Below are positions 28,463 to 39,402 of a stretch of 64,000 nt of DNA, piece after piece (positions within the stretch are counted from its first letter, which is position 1; each line of letters opens with the position of its first letter). The notes under the pieces are model-generated. The model saw nothing but the letters and a program-made list of their open reading frames with translations. It was not told the origin of the DNA and did not search any database. The position numbers were made by a program, and so were the translations under genes. Source of the DNA: Promicromonospora sp. AC04 (GTDB lineage: Bacteria > Actinomycetota > Actinomycetes > Actinomycetales > Cellulomonadaceae). The DNA is taken from the NCBI RefSeq assembly GCF_003058225.1, contig NZ_QBUG01000007.1, positions 341,043 through 405,042 of the forward strand, given 5' to 3'.

Positions 28463-29080
28463 ATGGAGCACACGAGCGACGGCACCCTGGCGGCGACGAT
28501 GGTCAGCGTCCTGGCGATCCCATGGTTCGCCTGGACCGTCCGGCACTCCGGCCCCTGGTCGCGGCTCGTTCCCGGCGCGGGCATCGTGCTGGGCACCGCC
28601 CTCGCGGCGCTCGGCGCCCTGGCGACCGTGCACGCCTGGCCCGACGGCACCGTCGTGACCGGCCGCGTCGTGAGCATCTACGTCGCGGCGCTCGTCGCCC
28701 ACGCCGTCCTGACACGGCTGTGCACCGGGCTCGTCGCGAGCAAGTACCGCGCGGCCGTCGCGGCGGCCAAGGACGAGGACAAGCCGGGCGTCACCGCCGG
28801 CAAGTCGCGACTCCACCTGATCCCGACCGTCGTCGCGCTCTCCACCGCGATCCAGGTGGGGGTCATCGCGAACACCCTCGACGCGCCCGGCCTGTACCTC
28901 GGCGCGCTGGCCGGGCTCCTGGCCGCCGTCCTGGCGTGGCCGCTCGGCTGGGTGCTCCGCATGACCACCCACCCACGCGCCCACCGTCCGACGGCGGCGT
29001 TCGCCCACCCCCTGACGGGGCTGCTGGCCGCGGTGGTCCTGCTCGTGTCGGCAGCCTGGCTGCTCGTCGCGCTCGCGTGA
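28463..29080 (+). CDS. Membrane protein of unknown function
   Basis: A 205-residue protein with about five or six predicted membrane helices (for example residues 10-24, 37-58, 69-90, 121-138, 143-168, 186-204) and short basic cytoplasmic loops (ASKYRAAVAAAKDEDKPG). I recognise no family. It stands alone: 150 bases after the hydrolase gene and 312 bases before the multicopper oxidase. The ATG at 28463 lies behind GAGGGGAAG. A short palindrome, CCGGT-4-ACCGG, at 28430-28443 precedes it. Confidence 0.65.
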   Translation: MEHTSDGTLAATMVSVLAIPWFAWTVRHSGPWSRLVPGAGIVLGTALAALGALATVHAWPDGTVVTGRVVSIYVAALVAHAVLTRLCTGLVASKYRAAVAAAKDEDKPGVTAGKSRLHLIPTVVALSTAIQVGVIANTLDAPGLYLGALAGLLAAVLAWPLGWVLRMTTHPRAHRPTAAFAHPLTGLLAAVVLLVSAAWLLVALA

Positions 29081-29392
29081 CGCACCACAATCTTTGCTTG
29101 GTCGTATAGACGAAGCCTGTCGGTCTTTGTCCAACTTTTGCTTGACACTCGGCATAAGTCCTCCTATGTTCGAAAAGTCACCCGGTGGTGCACGTCCTGC
29201 CACGGGGGCGCGGCAGTCGTCACCGACCGCCGCGTGACGCACGAGGGAACGACGATGAGGTCCACCCCCGTGACAACGCTGTCACTCACGGCGCCGCCGC
29301 CGACGGCTTCGCGCGCCTGAGCCAGTCCCTCCCGCACTTCTGTCTCGTCGGGACGGCACGACCGCCTGCCCGATGGTGTCGAACGGAGACTC
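29081..29392. other. 312-base gap before the multicopper oxidase cluster
   Basis: No gene of recognised family. It contains an AT-rich segment (29087-29175) with the promoter-like pair listed separately, two copies of TTTGCTTG-like sequence (29094-29101 and 29136-29143), and a GC-rich transcribed leader of about 220 bases. In the leader an ATG at 29254 behind GAGGGA could open a 21-codon peptide ending at 29320, which may be a leader peptide; this is weak. Confidence 0.5.
29142..29170 (+). promoter_or_regulatory. Sigma-70-type promoter for the secreted redox cluster
   Basis: TTGACA at 29142-29147 and TATGTT at 29165-29170 are separated by 17 bases, close to the vegetative consensus and rare in such GC-rich DNA. 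The predicted start near 29177 gives a leader of about 215 bases before the multicopper oxidase gene. Confidence 0.65.
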
Positions 29393-30472
29393 ATGCCCGA
29401 GAACAGCACTGACGCCACAACCCAGCGCAGCGGAGTGTCCCGCCGCTCGATCCTGACCGGCACGCTCGCCGGGCTCATGGCGCCGACGGCGGCGCTGGCG
29501 CTCGGCTCCGACTCGGCCGCCGCCGTGTCGTCGGCGGTCCGGCCGCTGGCCACCACCCGGCACATCACCGTGTACGCGGAGGCGCTGCCCGGCGGCCTCT
29601 ACGGCTACGGCCTCACCCCCGGCAAGGCGACCATCCCCGGTCCCGTGCTGGAGATGTGGGAGGGCGACACCCTCCAGGTCGAGCTGGTGAACAACACCGA
29701 CAAGCGCCTGTCGATCCACCCGCACGGCGTGGACTACGCGACCGACTCGGACGGCAGCCCCTTCAACGACTCGTTCAACGAGCCCGGCGAGACCCGCACC
29801 TACGTCTGGAGGAGCCACAAGCAGAAGCAGCGCGCCGACGGCACCTGGATGGCGGGCTCCGCGGGCTACTGGCACTACCACGACCACGCGATGGGCGGGG
29901 AGCACGGCACCGCCGGGCTGCGCGCGGGCCTCTACGGCGGCCTCGTGGTGCGGCGCGAGGGCGACCGCGTGCCCGACCGCCAGTACACCGTCGTGTTCAA
30001 CGACATGACCATCAACAACAAGTCGGCGCCCGACACCCCGATGCTCGAGGCGAACAAGGGCGAGAAGGTCGAGTTCATCGCGATCGGGCACGGGGACCAG
30101 CTCCACACGTTCCATCTGCACGCCCACCGCTGGGCCGACAACCGCACGGGGTACCTGACCGGCCCCGACGACCCCACCCGGGTGATCGACACCCGCGACC
30201 TCAACCCGGGCTCCTCGTTCGGGTTCCAGGTGGTGGCAGGCGAGTCCGTCGGCGCGGGTGCCTGGATGTACCACTGCCACGTCCAGTTCCACTCGGACGG
30301 CGGCATGGCCGGCATCTTCCTGGTGCGCAATGCCGACGGCAGCATGCCCGACGGCGCCCAGGAGGCGATCGACCGATTCCACGAGCACGGCGGCCACACG
30401 ACCAGCAGCGCCACCGACACAGGCACTGAGACCGGCACCGAGACCGGCGCAGCAGCCCACAGCGGCCACTGA
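29393..30472 (+). CDS. Two-domain laccase-type multicopper oxidase, Tat-exported
   Basis: A 359-residue oxidase of small-laccase size. A twin-arginine signal ([12 protein letters not shown], residues 17-28) directs folded export. Copper ligands are all present: H109-P-H111, H161-Y-H163-D-H165, H238-x2-H241-x-H243 with H245, and the H294-C295-H296...H300...M305 block that holds type 1 and trinuclear copper. Two-domain laccases are trimers that take electrons one at a time and reduce oxygen to water. The His- and Thr-rich tail (residues 331-359) is extra. It lies 37 bases before the ThuA/dehydrogenase gene and probably shares its transcript. Confidence 0.93.
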   Translation: MPENSTDATTQRSGVSRRSILTGTLAGLMAPTAALALGSDSAAAVSSAVRPLATTRHITVYAEALPGGLYGYGLTPGKATIPGPVLEMWEGDTLQVELVNNTDKRLSIHPHGVDYATDSDGSPFNDSFNEPGETRTYVWRSHKQKQRADGTWMAGSAGYWHYHDHAMGGEHGTAGLRAGLYGGLVVRREGDRVPDRQYTVVFNDMTINNKSAPDTPMLEANKGEKVEFIAIGHGDQLHTFHLHAHRWADNRTGYLTGPDDPTRVIDTRDLNPGSSFGFQVVAGESVGAGAWMYHCHVQFHSDGGMAGIFLVRNADGSMPDGAQEAIDRFHEHGGHTTSSATDTGTETGTETGAAAHSGH

Positions 30473-30509
30473 CCGCCACGATTCTCCGATCACGCGCAAA
30501 GGAGCAGCG

Positions 30510-33500
30510 ATGGAACGGACAGGAAGAGGCACGACCCGCGAGGCAGCCGCCTCGCGCAGGACGGCACGGGGCGCCCTCGCGGCAGCCATGGGCGCCACCC
30601 TCGTCTTCGGGATGACGGCCGTCCCGGCGCAGGCCCAGCGGAGCGCCACCGTCGACGCCGCCCCGGTGGCCACCGTCCCCGTGGCCGCCGCACCGGGCGA
30701 CGCCGCCCCCCAGGACGCGGCGGACGTCAACGTACTCGTGTTCCACGGAGCACCGGACCAGCAGGCCGACCCGGTGACGCTGGCCAGCAAGACCATCCGC
30801 GAGCTCGGCGCCGAGCACGGCTTCACCGTGCACACGGCCACCGACCCGCAGGCCTTCACCGCCGAGAACCTCGCGAGCTACCGCGGCGTGGTCTTCCTGT
30901 CGGCCGAGGGGGTCGAGCTCACCAACGCGCAGGAGGACGCGCTCAAGGCGTACGTGCAGGGCGGTGGCGGGTTCCTCGGGGTCCGCGACGCCGCGCGTGC
31001 GCAGGACCGCTCGCAGTGGTTCACCGGGCTGATCGGCACCCGGCCGGCGGGCAACCTGCCGGACCCGCTGCCGGTCGTAACCGCCACCGCGAGCGCGGAG
31101 AACCCGCCGAACGAGGTGGCCGCGAACCTGATCGACGGCGACTCCGGCACCAAGTGGCTCGCGTTCGAGCCGACGGCGTGGATCGAGCTGGAGCTCGAGG
31201 AGCCGCTGGCGGCGACCCGGTACGCGCTCACCTCGGCCAACGACTCCGCGGGCCGCGACCCACAGGACTGGACGCTGCAGGGCTCGGCGGACGGCGAGAC
31301 CTGGACCGACCTGGACACGCGGGCCGGCGCGGAGTTTCCCGACCGGTTCGCCACGATCGACTTCCAGATCGAGAACGACGTCGCCTACCCGTACTACCGC
31401 TTCGACATCACGGCCAACGCGGGCGACGACCTCACCCAGCTCGCCGAGATCCAGCTCTTCGACGGCAGCGGGGAGGAGGAGCCCGACCCCGAGGTCCCGG
31501 TGAACGAGGCGACGGTCAACGTCGTCGACCGCGAGCACCCGGCCAACGAGGGGCTCCCGCGGAACTGGACCCGCTCGGACCGGTGGCTCAACTGGTCGCC
31601 GAACCCCATCGGCGAGGTGCACACCGTCGCGCAGGTGCAGGAGTGGGACTACGACGCGGGCGAGGCCGCGAACGGCCCGTTCCACCCGATCTCCTGGTGC
31701 CGTGACTACGACGGCGGCCGGTCGTTCTACACCGGCATGGGCGGCACCGCGGCGAGCTACGCGGAGGAAGGGTTCCGCGACCACCTGCTCGGCGGGCTGC
31801 TCTGGTCCACCGGCATGGTCCGCGGCGACTGTCAGGCGACCATCGCGGCGAACTACGAGTCCGAGCGGCTGACGGCGAAGAACGCCGCGGGCACGCTCGA
31901 CCAGATCGGCGAGCCGCACGGGCTCACGATCGCGCCCGACGGCGGCGTCTTCTACGTCGGCAAGGCCGCCTGCCCCTCCGGGCCGATCGTCTCCTGGGAC
32001 GACCCGAACGTCGGGCTGGGCTGCGGCACGATCCACCGCTGGGACCCGGACACGGAGTCGACGAACCTCCTGACCACCCTCGACGTCATGGGCAACCGTG
32101 GCAGCGGGAGCGAGCTGGTCAAGAACGAGGAGGGCCTGCTCGGGATCACGCTCGACCCCCAGTTCGAGCAGAACGGCTGGATCTACGCCTACTGGATGCC
32201 GCACGAGTCGATCGACCGCGAGCGCCGCGTCGGCCAGCGGACGGTGTCGCGCTTCACCTACGACGCCGAGGCCGACGCGATCGACCAGTCCACCCGCAAG
32301 GACCTGCTGCAGTGGGAGACGCCGATCCACAGCTGCTGCCACGCGGGCGGCGGCATGGACTTCGACAACGACGGCAACCTCTACATCGGGTCGGGTGACA
32401 ACAACTCGTCGGGCGGGTCGGACGGCTACTCCGGCAACAACTGGACCCAGGAGTACGCGGGCATCTCGTTCCAGGACGCGCGCCGCACGGCCGGCAACAC
32501 GAACAACCTGAACGGCAAGATCCTGCGGATCCACCCGGAGCCGGACGGCACGTACACGATCCCCGAGGGCAACCTCTTCCCCGAGGCGGACGACCCGGGT
32601 GACAAGACCCTCCCGGAGATCTACGTCATGGGCGTCCGCAACATCTCGCGGCTGGCCTACGACAAGGAGAACGACTGGCTGACGGCGGCCTGGGTCGGTC
32701 CGGACGCGGGCCTGCCCAGCCCGGAGCTCGGCCCGGCCAAGTACGAGACCGCCACCATCATCACCTCGGCGGGCAACCAGGGCTGGCCCTACTGCATGGG
32801 CAACAATCAGCCCTACCGTGACCGCAGCAACACGGACGCGACGGTCCTGACCGGCTGGTACGACTGCGACAACCCGAAGAACACCTCGCCGCGCAACACC
32901 GGCCTGGTCGACCTTCCGCCGGTCCGCGACAACATGATCTGGTACTCGCCGAGCGGCGGCGGCCCGGTCTTCCCCGCGGGCGAGGACGGCATCCCCTCCT
33001 ACGTCGACGACGAGGCCACCTACACCCAGCCGTACCTGCGGGGCGGCGGTCAGGCGGTCATGAACGGCCCGACCTACCACCGGTCCGACGTCGACACCAC
33101 CAGCGGCGTCGCCTGGCCGGCGTACTGGGACAACAAGTGGTTCATCGGGGACCAGTCCAACTCCAACAACCGGATCGCCGTGACGGTGAACCCGGAGACG
33201 GTCGAGGAGGCCGGTCCCCCGGTCTTCGCCGAGGACCTGCGCCAGATCATCCAGAGCGGCGGCGGGAACACCGACGTCGACCAGTGGATGGACGCCAAGT
33301 TCGGTCCGGACGGCGCGCTGTACCTGCTCGACTACGGCGGCGGCTTCTTCTCCCTGACCGACCGCCAGAAGCTCGTCCGGATCACGTACACGGGCGGTCC
33401 GGCTACGCCGGTGCCGGCCGCTTCCGGGGCCAGCGTGCAGAGCGACCCACTCACCGTCGCCTTCACCGGTGACCGCTCGGGCGGTGTCTCCTACGAGTGG

Positions 33501-34532
33501 GACTTCGGGGACGGGAGCACGTCGACCGAGGCCAACCCACGGCACACCTACATCCGCGTGGGCAGCTACGACGCGACGCTCACGGTGACCTACGCCGACG
33601 GCGAGACGAGAGAGGTGGAGGTGCCTGCCACCACGACGTGCACCATCCCGGACGACCGGAGGAACGTCTGGCTCGGTGCCACCAAGACCAGCGTCCGGAG
33701 CGTCGACCTGGGCGGCTGCACGATCAACGACCTGATCAACGACGAGGGCGAGTGGGACACCAACGGCCGGTTCGTCAACCACGTGACCGCGGTGGCCAAG
33801 CAGCTCGTGGCCGACCAGGTCATCACGAAGCTGGCGCAGACGAAGCTGGTCCAGGCAGCGAAGGCGTCCGGCATCGGGGCGGAGGGCAGCACGGGGTACC
33901 GCTGGCTGTTCGACGGCACTGCTCAGTCGCTGGCCGGCTGGCGGCAGGCGCCGGGCGGGAACTTCGACCTCCTGCCCGACGGGTCGATCCTGGCCCAGGG
34001 CGGGCTGGGCATGCTCTGGTACCCGGGCGAGGAGCTCGGCGACTTCTCGCTGAAGCTGCAGTTCAAGGACTCCGCCCCGGAGGGCAGGTTCGCCAACAGC
34101 GGCGTCTTCACCCGGTTCCCCGACCCGCGGGTGCCGCGGGACGAGCGGCCGGAGTGCGGTCAGCTGACCGACCAGGAAGCCTGGGTGGCGATCTACTGCG
34201 GCCAGGAGGTCCAGCTCTACGACGGGCCGACCGGCGAGCCGCAGAAGACGGGCTCGATCTACAACTTCGACCCGAACACCCTCGAGCAGGCCGGGGTGAC
34301 ACCGAAGGGTGAGTGGAACGACTACGAGATCCAGGTGGTCGGCCAGCAGTACACGATCATCCGCAACGGCGTAGTCATCAACGAGTTCGAGAACTCGCCG
34401 GGCAAGGCGTCCTCGCGCCCCGGTGACCCGCCGACGGACCTGCGGCAGTTCCTCAGCGGGTACGTGGGCCTGCAGAACCACAGCGACGCGGACGCCATGG
34501 AGTTCCGCAACATCCGGGTGCGGGACCTGTGA
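30510..34532 (+). CDS. Secreted ThuA / F5-8C / sugar dehydrogenase / PKD / DUF1080 protein
   Basis: A 1340-residue exported protein. Order: Tat-like signal (1-43); first part of a ThuA domain (72-185); F5/8 type C carbohydrate-binding-like domain (about 187-322); second part of ThuA (332-440, with VVDREHPANEGLP and WCRDYDGGRSFYTGMG); PQQ-type glucose/sorbosone dehydrogenase propeller (449-961, His611 in CCHAGGGM and Arg710 in GVRNISR at the expected catalytic and cofactor sites); PKD (967-1037); a module with Cys1044 and Cys1070 (1044-1123); DUF1080/3-keto-disaccharide hydrolase-like domain (1129-1340, ending FRNIRVRDL). It likely oxidises a carbohydrate and may cleave the product. The ATG at 30510 has AAAGGAG upstream. 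Confidence 0.88.
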   Translation: MERTGRGTTREAAASRRTARGALAAAMGATLVFGMTAVPAQAQRSATVDAAPVATVPVAAAPGDAAPQDAADVNVLVFHGAPDQQADPVTLASKTIRELGAEHGFTVHTATDPQAFTAENLASYRGVVFLSAEGVELTNAQEDALKAYVQGGGGFLGVRDAARAQDRSQWFTGLIGTRPAGNLPDPLPVVTATASAENPPNEVAANLIDGDSGTKWLAFEPTAWIELELEEPLAATRYALTSANDSAGRDPQDWTLQGSADGETWTDLDTRAGAEFPDRFATIDFQIENDVAYPYYRFDITANAGDDLTQLAEIQLFDGSGEEEPDPEVPVNEATVNVVDREHPANEGLPRNWTRSDRWLNWSPNPIGEVHTVAQVQEWDYDAGEAANGPFHPISWCRDYDGGRSFYTGMGGTAASYAEEGFRDHLLGGLLWSTGMVRGDCQATIAANYESERLTAKNAAGTLDQIGEPHGLTIAPDGGVFYVGKAACPSGPIVSWDDPNVGLGCGTIHRWDPDTESTNLLTTLDVMGNRGSGSELVKNEEGLLGITLDPQFEQNGWIYAYWMPHESIDRERRVGQRTVSRFTYDAEADAIDQSTRKDLLQWETPIHSCCHAGGGMDFDNDGNLYIGSGDNNSSGGSDGYSGNNWTQEYAGISFQDARRTAGNTNNLNGKILRIHPEPDGTYTIPEGNLFPEADDPGDKTLPEIYVMGVRNISRLAYDKENDWLTAAWVGPDAGLPSPELGPAKYETATIITSAGNQGWPYCMGNNQPYRDRSNTDATVLTGWYDCDNPKNTSPRNTGLVDLPPVRDNMIWYSPSGGGPVFPAGEDGIPSYVDDEATYTQPYLRGGGQAVMNGPTYHRSDVDTTSGVAWPAYWDNKWFIGDQSNSNNRIAVTVNPETVEEAGPPVFAEDLRQIIQSGGGNTDVDQWMDAKFGPDGALYLLDYGGGFFSLTDRQKLVRITYTGGPATPVPAASGASVQSDPLTVAFTGDRSGGVSYEWDFGDGSTSTEANPRHTYIRVGSYDATLTVTYADGETREVEVPATTTCTIPDDRRNVWLGATKTSVRSVDLGGCTINDLINDEGEWDTNGRFVNHVTAVAKQLVADQVITKLAQTKLVQAAKASGIGAEGSTGYRWLFDGTAQSLAGWRQAPGGNFDLLPDGSILAQGGLGMLWYPGEELGDFSLKLQFKDSAPEGRFANSGVFTRFPDPRVPRDERPECGQLTDQEAWVAIYCGQEVQLYDGPTGEPQKTGSIYNFDPNTLEQAGVTPKGEWNDYEIQVVGQQYTIIRNGVVINEFENSPGKASSRPGDPPTDLRQFLSGYVGLQNHSDADAMEFRNIRVRDL

Positions 34533-34561
34533 CCATGTCCGCGAGAACGAGAGAGGCTCCC

Positions 34562-36436
34562 ATGTTCCGACAGAAGCTGTCCCGCCTCCTCGCGGGGGCC
34601 GCGGTGAGTGCCCTCGTGGCGCTGCCGCTGGCACCGGCCACCGCCGTGGAGTACCGGGGCGAGACCCCCGCCGACCGGTCCGCCGCCCAGGCGGCGGACC
34701 CGACGGCGGAACAGGTAGCGGACCAGGTGCTCACCTGGACCGGGAACAACAGCGTCACCGCGTACGCCACGGCGCCCGCCACGGCGGCCGCAGGGGCCAC
34801 GACGATCGTGTTCGAGAACAGCACGGCCACCGGCAACACGATCGGCATGAGCCACACCCTGACGTTCGACACGAGCACGCCGGGGTACAACCACGACGTC
34901 ACCCTGGACATCCTGGCCAACCCCCTGGACTCCAACGGCGGGCGCTACGAGGCCGACGTCGTCCTGACGCCGGGCACGTACCGGTACTTCTGCGCGATCC
35001 CGGGCCACGGCACGATGGTGGGCGAGCTCGTGGTCACCGACGGCGGTGGCGAGGACACCACCGCCCCGGTCGTCACGGCCGACGTCGCCGGCCAGCAGGA
35101 CGCCGACGGCGCCTACATCGGCTCGGCCACGGTGAGTCTCGCGGCCGAGGACGACGACTCGGGCGTCGCATCCGTCGAGTACTCGGTCGACGGCGGCGCG
35201 TACGTCCCCTACGCCGAACCGGTCGTGTTCGACGAGCCGGGCACGTACATGCTGGAGCACCGCGCCACCGACAACGCGGGCAACGTCTCGGAGCCCGGGA
35301 TGGTGCACCTGGTGGTCGTGCCCAGCGACGGGGAGGACACGACGGCCCCCGACGTGTCCGCCCAGGTGTCCGGCGACCTCGACGCCGACGGCGCCTACCT
35401 CGGGTCGGCGACCGTGACCATCGCGGCGGAGGACGCCGGCTCGGGCGTGGCGACCGTCGAGTACGCGCTCGACGGCGCCGGGTACGCGCCCTACACCGAC
35501 CCCGTCGTCGTCGACACGCTGGGCGAGCACACCGTGACCTACCGGGCCACGGACAACGCAGGCAACGCCTCCGCCGAGGGGTCGGCGACGTTCACCGTCG
35601 TCGAGCGGCCCGACGAGGACACCACGGCCCCGTCGGTCACCGCCGAGGTCACGGGCGAGCAGGACGCCGACGGCGCCTACGTCGCCTCGGCCACGGTGTC
35701 GCTCCTGGCGGAGGACGCCGGCTCGGGTGTGGCGAGCGTCGAGTACAGGCTGGACGGCGCCGGCTGGGCGGCCTACACGGACCCCGTGGTCGTCGACGTC
35801 ACGGGCGCCCACACGGTGTCCTACCGGGCCACCGACAACGCCGGGAACGTCTCCCAGCCCGGTACGGTGGACCTGGTGGTCGTCGGCGGGGCGGACCCGC
35901 CGGACACGACGCAGCCGATCGCCTCCGCGCAGGTCGACGGTGACCAGGACGACGAGGGTGCCTACATCGACTCGGCGACGGTGACGATCAACGCCCGGGA
36001 CGACGGGTCGGGGGTGGCGTTCATCGAGTACGCGCTGGACTCGTTCATCTTCCGGGAGTACACCGGCCCGATCGAGGTCACCGGCCCGGGCGCGCACGCG
36101 CTGCAGTACCGGGCCACCGACAACGCCGGGAACGTCACCCGGACGGGGACGCTCAGGTTCTCCGTCTCACGAGAGGGGACCGACGCCTGCCCCGTCTCCG
36201 ACGAGCGCCCGACGGTGATCATGGGGAACCTGGACAGCACGGTGGCCAACGTCGACACGGGTAACGGCTGCACCATCGCCGACCTCATCGATGCGGACGG
36301 GCCGTGGGTCAGCCACAGCGCGTTCGTCAGCCATGTGACCCAGGTCGCCGACCGCCTGAGGGCGGACGGCGTCATCACCGAGACGAAGCGCGTCAAGCTG
36401 ATCAACGTGGCCAAGCGGTCCGACGTCGGGCGGTAG
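34562..36436 (+). CDS. Secreted cupredoxin with four Ig-like repeats
   Basis: A 624-residue exported protein. After a Sec signal (1-29) comes a cupredoxin domain (about 55-160) with type 1 copper ligands His98 (MSHTLTF), Cys144, His149 and probably Met152 (YFCAIPGHGTMVG). Four tandem repeats of about 92 residues follow (roughly 168-540), each starting DTTAP or similar and ending YRATDNAGN, as in OmpL47/Ig-like surface repeats. The last 82 residues (543-624) repeat the two-cysteine module of the preceding protein (Cys543, Cys570). A role as electron carrier between the dehydrogenase and the multicopper oxidase is inference. The ATG at 34562 has AGAGAGG upstream. Confidence 0.87.
   Translation: MFRQKLSRLLAGAAVSALVALPLAPATAVEYRGETPADRSAAQAADPTAEQVADQVLTWTGNNSVTAYATAPATAAAGATTIVFENSTATGNTIGMSHTLTFDTSTPGYNHDVTLDILANPLDSNGGRYEADVVLTPGTYRYFCAIPGHGTMVGELVVTDGGGEDTTAPVVTADVAGQQDADGAYIGSATVSLAAEDDDSGVASVEYSVDGGAYVPYAEPVVFDEPGTYMLEHRATDNAGNVSEPGMVHLVVVPSDGEDTTAPDVSAQVSGDLDADGAYLGSATVTIAAEDAGSGVATVEYALDGAGYAPYTDPVVVDTLGEHTVTYRATDNAGNASAEGSATFTVVERPDEDTTAPSVTAEVTGEQDADGAYVASATVSLLAEDAGSGVASVEYRLDGAGWAAYTDPVVVDVTGAHTVSYRATDNAGNVSQPGTVDLVVVGGADPPDTTQPIASAQVDGDQDDEGAYIDSATVTINARDDGSGVAFIEYALDSFIFREYTGPIEVTGPGAHALQYRATDNAGNVTRTGTLRFSVSREGTDACPVSDERPTVIMGNLDSTVANVDTGNGCTIADLIDADGPWVSHSAFVSHVTQVADRLRADGVITETKRVKLINVAKRSDVGR
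35050..36170 (+). repeat. Four tandem coding repeats of about 280 bases
   Basis: Inside the cupredoxin gene four units recur (starting near 35055, 35337, 35619 and 35907). Each encodes GSATV-like strand, SGVASVEY and TDNAGN motifs; the phrase encoding DADGAY occurs in the first three and DDEGAY in the fourth. High base identity between units suggests expansion by unequal exchange. Confidence 0.75.
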
Positions 36437-36442
36437 CGGACA

Positions 36443-36492
36443 CGACAAAGCTCGGGGCACCTTCCACAGGGAAGGTGCCCCGAGCTTTGTCG
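36443..36492. terminator. Bidirectional terminator hairpin
   Basis: A perfect 22-base inverted repeat (36443-36464 and 36471-36492) with a six-base loop lies between the convergent ends of the cupredoxin gene (36436) and acn (36508). AT-rich stem bases (CAAAG/CTTTG) on both flanks give short U runs in either direction, so it can end both transcripts. Confidence 0.9.
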
Positions 36493-36507
36493 TCGGACGA
36501 CGAGCGG

Positions 36508-39252
<2,745 letters not shown>

Positions 39253-39371
39253 TCGGGCTCCTTCTGCGGGGCTGACGGTGCGTCGGCTCTCACAGGCGCG
39301 GTCATCGCGCGAAGGAGCCGCCGCATGGGTTCCAGGGGGCTTCACCCAGCCTAGGCCGGGCTGCTGGAGCC

Positions 39372-39402
39372 AGCATATCGCATTTATCTTGACGTCAAGA
39401 TA
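39372..39402 (-). promoter_or_regulatory. acn promoter region with perfect 18-bp palindrome
   Basis: TATCTTGACGTCAAGATA at 39385-39402 is a perfect palindrome. Read towards acn it contains a TTGACG that can act as -35, with TATGCT (39372-39377) as -10 after 15 bases. A repressor bound here would cover the -35 box. The site overlaps the last codons and stop of the SGNH hydrolase gene. The regulator is not known; no candidate lies next to it. Confidence 0.65.

Noticed and set aside
29138..29320. 60-codon plus-strand frame in the gap before the multicopper oxidase
   Set aside because: Its start overlaps the predicted promoter and it has no ribosome binding site; only the shorter 29254 start has one.
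30201..34634. A 1477-codon open frame on the minus strand
   Set aside because: It lies opposite the ThuA/dehydrogenase gene and has no domain motifs; the composition is the Arg/Val/Leu/Gly bias expected for the antisense of a GC-rich gene.
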